A stretch of DNA of 64,000 nt, taken from Papaver somniferum (taxonomy: Eukaryota; Streptophyta; Magnoliopsida; Ranunculales; Papaveraceae). The position numbers and the translations under genes were made by a program. Shown one piece after another: positions 10,101 to 22,204 of the stretch. The notes beneath the pieces were generated by a model. It did not search any database. It was not told the DNA's origin and saw only the letters and a list, made by a program, of their open reading frames with translations. How positions within the stretch are numbered: the stretch's first letter is position 1; each line of letters starts with the position of its first letter. The stretch is taken from positions 175,283,690 to 175,347,689 of the forward strand of contig NC_039362.1 in NCBI RefSeq assembly GCF_003573695.1, given 5' to 3'.

Positions 10101-12873
10101 TGAAAAAGCGAGGGTACCCAAATATACCTCAAGCTAAAACTTTTCGTACCTATAAATCCTTTCTCCGAAAGTGATTGTCTATGGACTGAGTCGAGACAAT
10201 ACAACTAATCGGTTCACACTTCGTGTGGTCATCTATGGATACGAGATCGAGACAATCCAACAACGAAGTATGTTTACTTGATACAAAGGTTCAGACTTAA
10301 CCAAACACAATAGGATTTCTTATCAAGTAAATATGAATTAACGCTTGTGGGATTTACTTAAATTATAATAAAAACAATTATAATGCGGAAATATAAAGTA
10401 AATGACACAACAATATTTTGTTAACGAGGAAACCGCAAATGCAGAAAAACCCGCGACCTAATCCAGATTTGAATACTCTCAGGATTAAGTCGTTACACAA
10501 AATTTCGTATAGTTGAGACCAAGTAACTAACCCTAAATTTCACCTAGTTCCGTCTATATTCCGACGCCTCCAACTTAAAAATAAGTCACGTACTTGGAAC
10601 AATCCCTTTGGTTCGAATTTCAAACAGTAAAGGAACAAGAAATCTGTTTGGTAACAACTTTATTCAACCAAGTGATATGAGTTAGACAAAGACTCTTCTG
10701 TTTATCTTAACATAAACTCCTTCATCGGGTCTAGATCTATCTTATGTTCAATCACCCGAAGGTAATCGGTTAAGATTAAGCCAACAACACCTTTAATCAC
10801 AAGGAAACGTGTTGATGACGATCTACTCAATTAATAAATCCAATCTACCACAAGGATAAACTGATTATTAATTTGATCCTCTTTTTCCAAACAAGTATTG
10901 TGCACAGCAAAGATTATAAAACCAAAGTCAGATCTTCAATATCTTCTTTGTCTTCAAATCTTCTTAAATCTTCAATAAACACCTGCACACAATCACTTGA
11001 ATCTCTTGTGATCAATCATGAATAGAACGAAGTCTGTTAACAATGGATTATCACAAGATCGTTTTTAGAACTAAAAACAGTCTAAAGATCCCTGTCGAAA
11101 CTCTGAACTAGTTTGAGTGAATCTTATATCAGAAGAGAAGATTCTCAAGCATAAACAAACTAGGTGAAATCATATTTCAACCACCGTTAGTCAATCAAAT
11201 CAATCGAAAACAAAGACAAATCGCAATTATCTAGTTTCCCACCAACGGGTCGCGCTAGAGCTTATCAATCCTGAAGAAGACTTTAAATCGAGCGGCCGTA
11301 AGAGATTTCACCTAATTAGATTACTCTCCTCTCCGATAGGCGTCTTCACCGGTAACAAAGACTAAAGAGGAAGTCGGTTGTTACGAAGGATTAGTTTGCT
11401 TGAAAAGACAAACTTCGGTATTTATAGAAAGGAAGTTTGGACACCAAGGAATTTCCAAAACCGAAAATATTCTCAAGATATTCAATATATTCCAGATTCG
11501 TTATTCATAATTCCTGGAAATGCTTTGTCCAAAAATAACGATCGAAATATCTCGGAAAATCTAATTAGTAAATGCACATTACTATTCTGTAATTTCCCTA
11601 CAAAATGAAATTAATAACCTTAATTAAAAGATTCTTATCTTACTTATGTTTCGATCCTGGGATTCACTTCCCTTAGCCGTTAAGGAATATCTTTGAACAA
11701 TTAAAGAAATAAACATTCACAGCACATGTTCAAAGTTTGTCGACATCTTTACTTTGTAAGTTCTCTTTCACACTTACAACCTTGAAACCGATTTTCCACA
11801 CTTCAGAACAAGTTTAGAATTGATTCATCTGACTTTCAAGAACTATGTGATTGATCAAACCAACATTCAATCACAATCATGGGTTTAACGGTTCTACCAA
11901 AACAAGTTTCGGTTCTACCTCCATGTGAGTATTGTGCATAGTCACTCTAGATTTCCAAAGATAGGCTGACTAGGTACTAGGATCGGTTCCCCACATATAT
12001 ATGATATCTAACTTATATGTGTTGCACATGTCCATAGGATCGGTTCCCCTTTTCCTAAAAACGTGTTTCACATGTTCATCGGACCGGTTCCCCTTTCTGT
12101 TATAAACCTTGTTGCACCCCATAAAAGGATCGGTTCCCCTTGATGTACTGCACCCCTTACTAGGATCGGTTCCCCTCTCCCAAAAGTTGTCAGACATACA
12201 AACCCGATCATACCACAGGTGATTACTTAAGATAGGTTTTACTAATAAAAGTTCTACCAAGAACACAACAAGTTGTGAGCGGTTATACTCTATCACACAT
12301 TGGTTGTGCATAAGATATGCAATGAAAACAAAACCAATAACACCTGGCAATTTACTTTTCGGTTCACAAAACAAGTTTATGAACTTACTTCCTTAGAACA
12401 CATGTAAACATTGTTCCCTGGGATGAAATCCTCACCTCATACCCATACATAATCACAATAACATTCAAATGATTATGTCGATGTCTTATCTACAAAGTTT
12501 AATGGTTAAGCAATAAACCTCGTATTGTATTCCTTAATACTATGTCTATTTAGAGTTCATATATGCTTCGCAATTATGTTTTCAGTATGCACGAATTGAA
12601 AGATACGTTAGGGAATGAAACAGTTCAAGTCAAATATCACTAACCTCGAGTGGAAGGATGATTTTTGTTGTTGTATCTCCGTACTTCTTCACATCTTCAA
12701 GTCTTCGCAACACTTGTAATGTCTCATATCCTAATGCTTTCAAGCTAACCTATACGAAGTTCACTCTAGTACATAATTAAGCGACTCTTAACATGAGTTT
12801 TGATTCACTAAAATATGACAACCAAACTTGACATACCAACGGTTGGTGGGTTCAACCGAGCAATGCTCTAACA
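10101..12873 (-). mobile_element. Long copia-type 3' LTR, minus orientation
   Basis: Read on the minus strand the LTR starts at 12873 with TGTTAGAGCATTGCTCGGTT, immediately after a polypurine tract, which marks a 3' LTR. It appears to end near 10101 with CA. At 2.8 kb it is long, as in SIRE/Maximus-type copia elements. It has no gene. It contains a five-fold GGATCGGTTCCCC repeat and stretches commonly seen in plant copia LTRs, such as TTAACGAGGAAACCGCAAAT at 10421. The inner boundary is an estimate. Confidence 0.55.
11976..12176. repeat. Five-fold GGATCGGTTCCCC minisatellite inside the LTR
   Basis: The motif (A/G)GATCGGTTCCCC recurs near 11981, 12039, 12083, 12127 and 12163, with one GGACCGG variant, about 35-60 bp apart. 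It lies in the U3 side of the minus-strand LTR, where repeated motifs may affect transcription; that role is inference. Confidence 0.75.
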
Positions 12874-12887
12874 ATCTCTCCCTTTAT
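12874..12887 (-). other. Polypurine tract of the minus-strand copia element
   Basis: On the minus strand ATAAAGGGAGAGAT directly precedes the LTR start TGTTAG, the arrangement used to prime plus-strand DNA synthesis in LTR retrotransposons. A second purine-rich block lies near 13232-13245 (AAAAAGGGGGAGAAA on the minus strand). Confidence 0.6.
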
Positions 12888-15010
12888 CAATTTTAGTGAT
12901 AAAACTCTTACATCATATGGATAAACAAATTACAAGAATTCATTACACTCCGCTTGATTCCCGATTCAACAGCACAGTAAACTGCTTACATTCAATCCTT
13001 GAAAATGCCGTTGTTGACATTATAATAACAAAGCTATTATTCCCCCTAAGGAAGATAGGTAGATATTCAATTCACACGTCTTTGTTATACCAATTTATAT
13101 GACATGTTACTCCCCCTTAGTCTGTGCTTTCACTCTTTCGTTAGATATAACATTCAAGTACCAATGTCCTTCTCCCTAGTGATGCCAATCAATATAAAAT
13201 ATCAATGCCATCATTACCTGTTTACTCCATATATTTCTCCCCCTTTTTGTCACAAAAATGACAAAGAAACGAAAAAATAAAAGGACAACACGAAAAGAAT
13301 CTTACAAATCTCAACATATACTTGCAAACCTGTAGAGTTAGGCACGAGAGTTACACACATCACATTCTGATAACTAATATCAAAACCGAAACTACAAGTA
13401 GTCTTATTTTGATATGTTATCAAGGAAACAATTGCCCGAAAAAAATCTTCCCATTTAGTTTCGCAAACCAAAAAATTCATCTTTCTCATCAGGTTCTAAT
13501 TATCCATAAACTTAGACCTTTCAATTTTAAACAAGCCAAATACTAGGTTAGTTAACTAGCATTTCCTTGTTTAGGCATTCGATTAGACTTGAATAACCGA
13601 AACCTCACTTCGATAAGTCTAACTAAGATCAGAATTAACTTAGTTTCTTATCTGGAATCCAATTGAACTAAACAACTCATCCCGTACACATATATTATTT
13701 CGTTAAGCCATAAATAATTCATACAAACCAAAATAAATTAACTTGCATAATTATTCACCTCAACCGGAAGCAACTGAATCAACATAGACATTATAAGCAC
13801 CGCAATTGCACTGAAATTTTGTAAGCCTAAACCATCAATACCTTACAAAATCAAGATAACAATAGTTTTTCTTAACCAGAACCAATTGAATCCCACACAC
13901 ACAGCAATTGTACCGAAATTTTGTAAGCCTAAACGATTGATACCACATAATAAAGCAGGATAACAATTTTTTTTCTTAACAGGAACCAATTGAAACACAC
14001 ATCCACACAGACACACATCATGGAATAAACATCAATTGAAGCTCAATTTCGTTAAGCAAAAGCAACAGATATATAATATAAACTCAGGCTTTTCTTAAAC
14101 AGGAAAACAATTAACTAACCAGATTGTTACTTCAATTTCGCATCCACTTCTCCAATATGATAACATCTTCGTCCAGGGAGAATTGATATTGAAATATCAC
14201 CACGTTGTCATCCTTATGCGCAAACAAAAGAATAACAACACACCTCAACCTTTACCAGAGAAAGGTTGAAAACCGGTTTTAACAATTGCAATCAAAACTT
14301 AAAAACCGTCGAAACACATATGCTTTTATGCTAAACCAAAACCGATTCAACATATTGTGACTTTTTCACATACTGTTTCTATCAGAACCCCTCATAATCC
14401 TTTGATAAACCCTACTTACTAGGGCTAGAACTTAACCCTTCTAAATCAAAAAGTCACCCAAACCATGAGGGTTCACAATATATGAGATCGAATATTAAGG
14501 TAGTAAAACCGAAATCAAACATCTCATAAACATACATAGCAATAAGGTAAAAGCAAATAAGCACAGGCTATGTAAACCAAAAACTATCACAAGAAAATTA
14601 CTCAAATAAATAATTTTATTCATAATAGACCAATACAATCAATGAAAGAAATCAAAAATTAATGTCCATTATACTAGATTAAGTAAAACAGCAAATAAGT
14701 TAATCTCTAGTGGTGCTCTTGTTGTTCAGTGAGGTCTCTTCAGTGCTCAAACTCTTAAATCATGTCTCCAGGGACTTGTCCGCAACCAGTTATTGTTTCC
14801 CAAGTCTTTCAACTTGAATCTTCACATCAGCTATATCAGCTTTTATTTTATCAATCTTGTCTTTGAGCCAATCTTGATTTCGAACAGTTGTAATGAGATT
14901 GGATCTCGGTTCCTCAAAATTTTGGATATAGTCAATCATACTATCAGAACGAATCCACTTGGTTTTGGTTGGATCTTGAAGGTTGTAGGCTAACAGACAT
15001 GATTCCTTCC
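12888..15010 (-). mobile_element. 3' internal region of the minus-strand copia element, decayed
   Basis: Sequence between the polypurine tract and the F-box gene carries no intact gene. Toward its far end the minus strand keeps an open frame from about 15010 to the stop at 14790, ending in a Lys/Asp-rich heptad-like segment (WLKDKIDKIKADIADVKIQV) that could form a coiled coil. It may be the C-terminus of a retrotransposon-borne protein. The boundary with the host gene is not defined. Confidence 0.35.
14790..15010 (-). pseudogene. Coiled-coil-like open fragment, possibly retrotransposon-derived
   Basis: About 70 codons are open on the minus strand, ending at TAA 14790-14792. The C-terminal half (DWLKDKIDKIKADIADVKIQ) has a heptad-like charge pattern. 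There is no start codon in a good context at its head. The family is not recognised. Confidence 0.25.
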
Positions 15011-15141
15011 TTTCTCTTCTTTTATTTAAGTAATTAAGTTACAATCTCAAGTTTCCTACTTGATAGAGTGAATATGGGTTGTTAGCTAGGCTGCCCTCAC
15101 ATTAATATCTCTTCATCTTCAGATCAATCTCTTCAGTTTCC

Positions 15142-17596
15142 ATGGCGAAATCAGATTTATCAAGACTCCCACCATCACCAGGAGCAGTACCTTGGCTTGT
15201 TATCCAACATGGAGAAAATCGTAAGTTTCAAACTTTCTTTAATATGTGTGATCCCTTTAACAAATCTTACAAAAGATTCATACCAGAATTGAGTGGAAAA
15301 AGATTTTGGCAAAAAGAATCCCACCAAGGATGGTTAATTATTGTGTGTGAGGAGGATAACGATCCCAATTTCAAAACCGGAGATTGTTTTCTATGGAATC
15401 CTAGTTCAGTAGAGATTATTATGTTACCTAATTTGTACCATTTTAATCAACTATATGGAAATCATATCAAAGATCGTCTCTTAACTTCACCTCCTCGGAG
15501 CAGCATTTGTGGTAGTAGTAGTAGTAGTAGTATTACTAGTACTGGTGATGATTCAATGGTTTATATCCTTTACTTCGGCGGTGGAAGTCTCTATATTCTT
15601 ATTTATTGCCACCCTGGTGAAAAACAATGGAGAAAATATGAGTACGCTGAGGGAGATCGGGATTTTAAATCGATGCTTCATTGTAAAGGAAAGTTATATA
15701 TAGTGGGTCGGTATGGCCAAATCTTGGAGATAACACCAAATAGTGGTACTACTGATATTGATGAGGACAGTACAAGTAAAATGGATACAGATGAGGACAG
15801 TATAATTTGGTCAGAAATAGCAGGAGGTTTGAGATATCGTTTTCACTCCTATTATATGGAGTCCTTTGGTGAAGTTATTAAAATCGACAAGCATTACATT
15901 GGCAGAGGTGATCATGAACATTTCGTAACCAAAATACTTGTATCGAGATTGGATTTCAATTCATTAACTTGGGAGGAAGTGAAATTCCCGAGTGACCATG
16001 TTTTCTTTATAGGCTATTTTAATACTGATACGCGACTGTCTTTCTTGGCATCTGAGTTAGGTAATTTACTAAAGGGGGGTTGTGTGTATTTTACACTAAA
16101 ATGTGATCTGAACATGTACAAGTATGACCTGGATGACGAAAGCGTTTCACTTTCTTCACCATGTCCTGATATACCAACACCATGGTTGTCTCCCTCATGG
16201 CTCAGGATTCCTATATATTCAAGGTAACAACTGTTTCTTCAATTGTAACGTCCCCCTTCCATATTTTCAGAGATTTTGATAATATCCTGTTTCTTCAATT
16301 GTAACGTCCCCCTTTCATATTTTCAGAGATTTTGATAATATCCTGTTTCATTTTGTACGTAGGGTCGATGATAGTAGAACAACAACAGATCTCATGCTAG
16401 GAAAGGATGAAGACGTTGAAAAAGCTATAAAGGAAACAGATTGCAAAACTAGTACTGTAGACAAGGATGGTGAGATAAAGGATGTTGAAGAAGTAGGACT
16501 ATTGGTCAAGCTTAATGACGATATCGTATGGGATATGTCAAAATTTCTTCATAGAGTGGATCGAATACATTTACGTGCAGTTAGTAAAAAATATCGATCA
16601 GTAATAGACCTGAGAAGATACTCCCCTCCTAGGACTGTACATACCACACATATTTCCCCATGGATGATTTTCCCTAAGAATGATCGATCCATTTTAAATT
16701 TTGTAAACCCAATGCATAATAACGAGAACTACCTCTTGAGCACCCCTGAATTGCTAAAAGGTTCTAGAATTCGGTTCTCGAAAGGTGGATGGTTGCTCAT
16801 GGCAAAACGCAAAATTTTGTTCTTCTACAATTCATTCACAAAATCAGTTGTCAGACTTCCAAACATGCCAGATCCTAACTTCACAGGTATCTCATTCTCG
16901 TCCTTACCAACTTCTTCTGATTGTTTAGTATTTGCCATCGATAAAGAATTAATCGTGGATCAAGTCCGTATCTTCTTCATTAAACGGGGAGATGAAAACT
17001 GGTCATATTATCTATACAATAACGTCTATTTGCTTCCCAATAAGATAAACATGAAGTTCAAGCTTACTATCAACAATCCAGTTTTCTATCATGGAAGATT
17101 CTATTGCTTAGACAACAACGGAGCATTAGGAGTTTTTAACCACGAACATCCAAACATGAGTTGGGAAATTCTATCCATGATACCCCCGCCTAATTGTGGA
17201 TTTATCTATAATAGTTATTTGGTGGACTGTGAAGGAGAACTTCTGTCTGTGTTATTAGGACGTCTAGGAAATTGGGTTTGTATTTATATATTGAATGAAA
17301 CTGAAATGGTCTGGATTGAAGTTAAACATTTGGGGCAGTATATGTTGTTTCTCAGCAGTACATCTTGCATCTCAGCGATTGCTCCGACTAGTCAAATGGA
17401 GAACAACATCTACTTTCCGAGGTTGCATAACGAGGGAATTTTGTATTACTCTCTTGATACAGGTATGTATCACTCTGTTGGGAGTTGTCATTCTGCTAAA
17501 GATTTTCGTGATTCAAAGGAGAGATTACATTGCAGCTGGATAGAACCTAATTGGTCAGATATCTCAGATCACCATCTCGACTGGCTTAACATCTAG
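15142..17596 (+). CDS. KIB1-like / F-box / KIB1-like (DUF295) fusion protein, two exons
   Basis: Exon 1 (15142-16223) and exon 2 (16363-17596) join in frame across an AG|GTAACA donor and a GTACGTAG acceptor, giving a predicted 771-residue protein. Residues 1-360 form a KIB1/DUF295-type beta-propeller-like domain with the landmarks HQGWLI and FLWNPSS and a Ser run of six (AGT repeat, 15509-15532). A linker rich in Asp, Glu and Lys follows. Residues about 405-440 are an F-box (LNDDIVWDMSKFLHRVDRIH). The rest is a second DUF295 domain with GGWLL, LDNNGALGVF and a C-terminal SWIEPNW. F-box proteins link substrates to SCF ubiquitin ligases through SKP1. Without splicing, exon 1 would stop after 361 codons just past the donor, and exon 2 has its own ATG at 16394, so two separate tandem genes are the alternative. 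No substrate can be inferred. Confidence 0.8.
16231..16342 (+). repeat. 56-bp tandem duplication inside the F-box gene intron
   Basis: Two copies (16231-16286 and 16287-16342) start CTGTTTCTTCAATTGTAACG and differ by one base. Each contains a TATTTTCAG that could serve as a splice acceptor. Only the downstream GTACGTAG acceptor joins the two open exons in the same frame. Confidence 0.9.
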
Positions 17597-20363
17597 ATAT
17601 ATAATTATTCGCCCTCTCTTGCAAATCTATTATTCTGGATTGAAGTTAAACATTTAAGTAATAGGTATCTTTTATGAACTATGAAAATGGTAGTATATAT
17701 GGTTGTTCATCTATATGTTGTTTCCTTAGATTCTCTTATTGAAATGTTGCATTTGAGTGTTTATCATCTGAATGCTTAAATCCCACTGTCTGGATGCTTA
17801 TAATTTTAATTTTGTTGTGTCCGCATATCCATACTGGTATACATTTCTCAGGATGTTTTATCTGTGCTTTACTCTTTCGCTTGCAATAGCTATGTCAGAT
17901 TTGGCGTTCTTTTTAGAGATCTTCACCTTATTCTTCCGCAGTTAAAACCGAGCCTCAGCATGACTGAAGCTCCTTTTGAAAATTCAATGTTGGTCCCTAA
18001 TTCTCACTTTGTAGTTTACCATCTATGCTTATGAATGGGATCATTGGTTAATGTGTAGGTGTGCTAGAGATCTACAGTGCAATATCACACTGCAATAATT
18101 TAAAACTAGTTGACTTAAATGCTCTAGTCTAGTTTCCAGATGAAACGCGCCTATGTTGGGGGTGGTTGGTGGTGCTTTCGGCAGTGTGAATGAATGAGAC
18201 TCTATATTGTGCCCTGGTTATGGTGCCATGGTGGTGGTTGGTACTCTGGTAATATGGACCTCCTTTCTTTCCTTCTCTGGCACATCACACCCTTTTCTTT
18301 TTAATTCCATCAACTGATCATTTTAGATTCCCATCAATTCTCCCAGCTAATGCTGTTAAAAGCGTTGATTTTCCGCATCCTGATGGACTGAAAATATGAT
18401 AAACCACGTCTTTGAATTACTTGAAAAGAATTGGCATGGCAAGATTTTGCCATTATTTATGGACAACTTGAAAACAAAATATTAAACCTAGCAGAAGAAG
18501 AAATCAAAACTAGCAAAAAAACAAAAATTCTACTCAAAAAAAATAAAATAAAAGCTTTTGTACTTCACGATGGTTTTAACTTTTTGCTGAAATAGTAAAC
18601 AAAATTTTATTTGGAGTGTGGTAGAGATTCCCATGTAGATGCACGTCAATAATTTTTGATCTACTCATTGTTTATGTTGTTTTTGTATCGAAAAAGTTAA
18701 GTTGATGGATCACAGTATATGTAGTCTTTTGGAGAGTTATTAGTTGGGTGGAACATGCAGTCATTATGTTCTCTAAGATGATTACCCATTTCTAAACAAC
18801 TTTACTACTCCTGTATTATATATAGGGACATAAGAAGAATTTGATAGTAATAGCAATCCCATTTCTAAACAACTTCTTCATAAAACCTCCTTTCCCGTCT
18901 CTCTTTCTCTTGTATAGATTTGTTGGAAAGAAATGAAACACTATTTTGAACTCATTTGGTCTACTTGCAATTGTCTTATGCTTGTCTTTTTAATCTTCGC
19001 TAAATTTATGAGTTCAAAATTTGTAATCACGGTTATATATATGTTGGGAAAATTAGAAATATATCCCGCTTTCACTAATTCGTTTGGGGATCTATCTCAT
19101 TACGAAAAATATTAACGAATATGCCCTTGAGAGAGAAAGAAAACGTTAAATAGTTAACATGCCACATGTGTGAGGTTACACGGGTTCCAATTTCACATTG
19201 TTACCTTATCAAATCGAAATAAGTTCATCTCCTCCGTTGAGAAACATACCCCATTGATTCACTCAGGTTCTATTCACAGAAGCAGATTCCATATCATTAA
19301 GTAATTAGATCTTACTAGATGACTGCTGCAGCAGTGAGTGCCGACGACCAACCGGAACTACCATACATTACATTACGTTGTCAGCACTTTTATGTACATG
19401 GATTATGGAATACACAAAAAATACTTATTTTTGTTACCTCCTCATGTCAACATCAAAGTCCCAACACTGTTGCAACTGACTTGAAAAGTAAGTCGAGTTT
19501 ATTTTTATACATACATATGAATTGGTAATCGCATAAACGATTCAGTAACGGTCCAGTAATTGCATATGGGAGGGGAGCTTTCCGAGTAAAAACCATTTAG
19601 TCTCTAGTGTAAGAAATTCCAAAACCTTTACTAACACGTGGTGTGCTTCTGTTGAACTACCGCTACGCGTCCTGTAGATTTAGTATCTGGCACTTCCCAA
19701 GTATAGGTTAGTGGACTTGTTTTTTCTCTTTCACTCTCTTTCTCTAAAGGCTTGGTGCTCGGCCACCGCCACCGCCACCACCCATCCCCTCTTCCTTACT
19801 AATGATAGATATATTGCACCACTTCCCTTCAATTTTAGAATCTTCTGAATTTGCAATTTCAGCGTCATAATTCATGGGTATGGTCTTGATTCTCAACCTG
19901 TAAACCCAAGAATGAAGAATCCTCTCCATTTTCTCAGTAAAGAACCTAATTTTCTTCTTCTTCTTCTAATGTTCAACTACAAGCAGATACATACACCAAC
20001 CAAAAATAATCCTTACAATTTTAATCAGTGAAATAATTTTGTATAAGGATTCCATACCGATAATGAAATGTGACTATAAAACTCAAATGCAACTTATGCA
20101 AGCATCCATCAGTGAGCATGAACTAAATGGCTAGGGTAGCCGTCAGCGGAAGTGAAAAAGAAAAGGGGAACAGGGAAGGTGATGAACTGATGATTGACCA
20201 ACTGTTCTGACTTCTGAGTCAGTTCATTAGTTAACTCGGTTGGGTTTTCTGGTTATAGGCCAGATTCAGATTCACCCGGCCCACGACTTTATCTTCTAAC
20301 CTGAAACTTCCGGTAAATTTTTTTTTTAATTAACTCTGTTTTTTATACAGAGATCAAATAATG
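17597..20363. other. 3' flank of the F-box gene and intergenic spacer
   Basis: No supported gene. A repeated fragment of exon 2 (TTCTGGATTGAAGTTAAACATTT) occurs at 17631, matching 17311-17333. Weak open frames at 18933-19115, 19319-19528 and, on the minus strand, 19744-19929 lack family features; the last has a Gly run from a GCC repeat. Confidence 0.5.
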
Positions 20364-20682
20364 TTTGTAAATCTCTTGAATCAGATATAAATAGGTGAAA
20401 GATGTATGTGAGTTTCACAAATTTTTGTTAGTAACGCTTTCATTACGATATGAAAAACTGAGAAGGGAGTTTTTTTTTTGTTTTTTTTTTGTTTTTTTTT
20501 NNNNNNNNNNTTTGTAAATCTCTTGAATCAGATATAAATAGGTGAAAGATGTATGTGAGTTTCACAAATTTTTGTTAGTAACGCTTTCATTACGATATGA
20601 AAAACTGAGAAGGGAGTTTTTTTTTTGTTTTTTTTTTTTTTTTTTTNNNNNNNNNNNNNNNNNNNNNNNNNNNNNNNNNNNN
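20364..20682. other. Assembly gaps flanked by a duplicated 136-bp segment
   Basis: Ten N at 20501-20510 and thirty-six N at 20647-20682. The 136 bases before the first gap (from TTTGTAAATCTCTTGAATC, 20364) recur after it at 20511-20646, each ending in a T-rich run that meets the gap. This is either a tandem duplication or a gap-filling artefact. Confidence 0.9.
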
Positions 20683-20774
20683 TTTGAATATCGATCGATC
20701 TGATGGATATTTTAAATAAATTTGAACTGTAAATCCGTTTAGTTAATGGTGTTTGGCAGAAATTTGTAATCAAG

Positions 20775-21850
20775 TTGATTGATTATCCCAAATTTGAATT
20801 TAACTTCGTGAAATTGTTATTTCCCCACAAACTCACCATATTTTCATCACTAAGGGACTCCTCCTTTGGTTGTCGTCCAATTATCTTCACTACATCCGCA
20901 ATACACTCAACAAAGTACACCGACTCATCACCTCTCTTGATCCTTTCTCCTCTCCCAGATTCTTCTCTACAGGGTAAGCCGAGTAGAAATCATTATGTCA
21001 TAAACAATCACTTATTTCGATGGACATTTGACGTCTTTAGGTTTAGAGTTTTGAAGATAAGCTTTATTACATTAATTTAAATAATAAACAAGCATTTGAT
21101 AGTAAATGATACAGTGAACTGATGAAACGTTTTAAAGAAAAATTTTCCTCTGAAATAGCACTAGTTTCTGTAATCAAAGAAATTGACTTGGAAGGATTAA
21201 AGCGATTGGCAGATTTATCTCCCAACAGATTCAAGTTCTAGGTGAGATTGGATCTCAGAAGGGTTTCTTTACCACTGTAAAATAATTATATTAAAAGGAG
21301 AAGTCATTGTGCTAGTTATTGATGATGCCGTTGAACAATCAGGCATTCGTTGAAATGTTTTGATGAGCATATCAGACTTGAAAGACTCCTAGATCTACTG
21401 TTATGTGATAGCTTTTGTGTTTGAAGAAGAAGTAAGAGAGAATTAGGGCTCTGTTCTCCCCTCCGCTGTTAAGTACACCAGTCGGTTCTTAGATTGAATA
21501 ACACACCCAACCAACCATATTTTTATATATTGAGAGGAGAAATCATTATGCTATTGATTGATCAATGCTTATTATTGTTGTTGATAGAACGAACACTCGG
21601 CCATATTTTTATCACAGATACTGCTTTTGTGGGTAAAGGGGGGCTTGAAGAGGGAGAAGAAGAAAGAGACAATTAGGGTTCTGTTCTCTTCTCTCCCCCG
21701 CAGTTTAGTTTTTCTATCATGAAGAGTTGAAGCCACTCTATATAAGCTTCAAAGAACCAATCGAGTTTAGTTTAGGGTTATATGTGACCGTCCAATTGTT
21801 TGATCTAGCGTTAGATACGTTTCTTACGATTTGTTGTAATAGCTGACCAA
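20775..21850 (-). repeat. Dispersed repeat family, copies 1 and 2
   Basis: Two related blocks carry the core GAGAGGAGAAATCAT (variant near 21294, clear copy at 21531). On the minus strand the second has a TATA-like CTTATATAGAGTGG at about 21745-21758 followed by a leader containing GAACCCTAATT, which looks like a promoter and 5' leader. The downstream minus-strand sequence is partly open near 20775-20960 but not convincingly coding. Related blocks occur at 22205, 26890, 55110, 57100, 59060, 61700, 62764 and 63480. Confidence 0.6.
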
Positions 21851-22204
21851 CCAAATGTCATAGATGGCTGTGGTTATGGTTCGATACAGGTTCTGGTTCT
21901 GCCTTCACCTTGGGCCTTTAGGGCAACCCTTGGCTCTGCCCTTCCCAAACTCTTAATGTCCAGTATCTTTGTTCTCATACTAGTTACTACTAGGACTTAG
22001 CAGCTTCTTTCACACTCACGGTTATCTTTCTTTCCTGTATCAGCTTCATCCATTCTTGTCTCAACGCAACGCAGCTTAAATTCTCTGCCTTTTTTTGGCC
22101 TTACAATGATTCCACAAAAATTTAATCCGTTTTGAATCTGTGCTGTGCTATTAATGAAATTGGTTCACTATTTTGTTGGGACAAATGGTTAACCTCCGGA
22201 AGGT

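Noticed and set aside
11970..12374. 134-codon minus-strand frame with repeated RGTDP
   Set aside because: It is a translation of the GGATCGGTTCCCC array in a noncoding LTR.
13250..13546. Overlapping short frames on both strands
   Set aside because: They lie in retrotransposon internal sequence and have no recognisable motif.
19319..19528. Frame starting MTAAAVSADDQPELPY
   Set aside because: Looks like a possible first exon but no downstream exons or family match are visible.
19744..19929. Minus-strand frame with a Gly run
   Set aside because: Short, with the Gly run from a GCC microsatellite; no exons or homology recognised.
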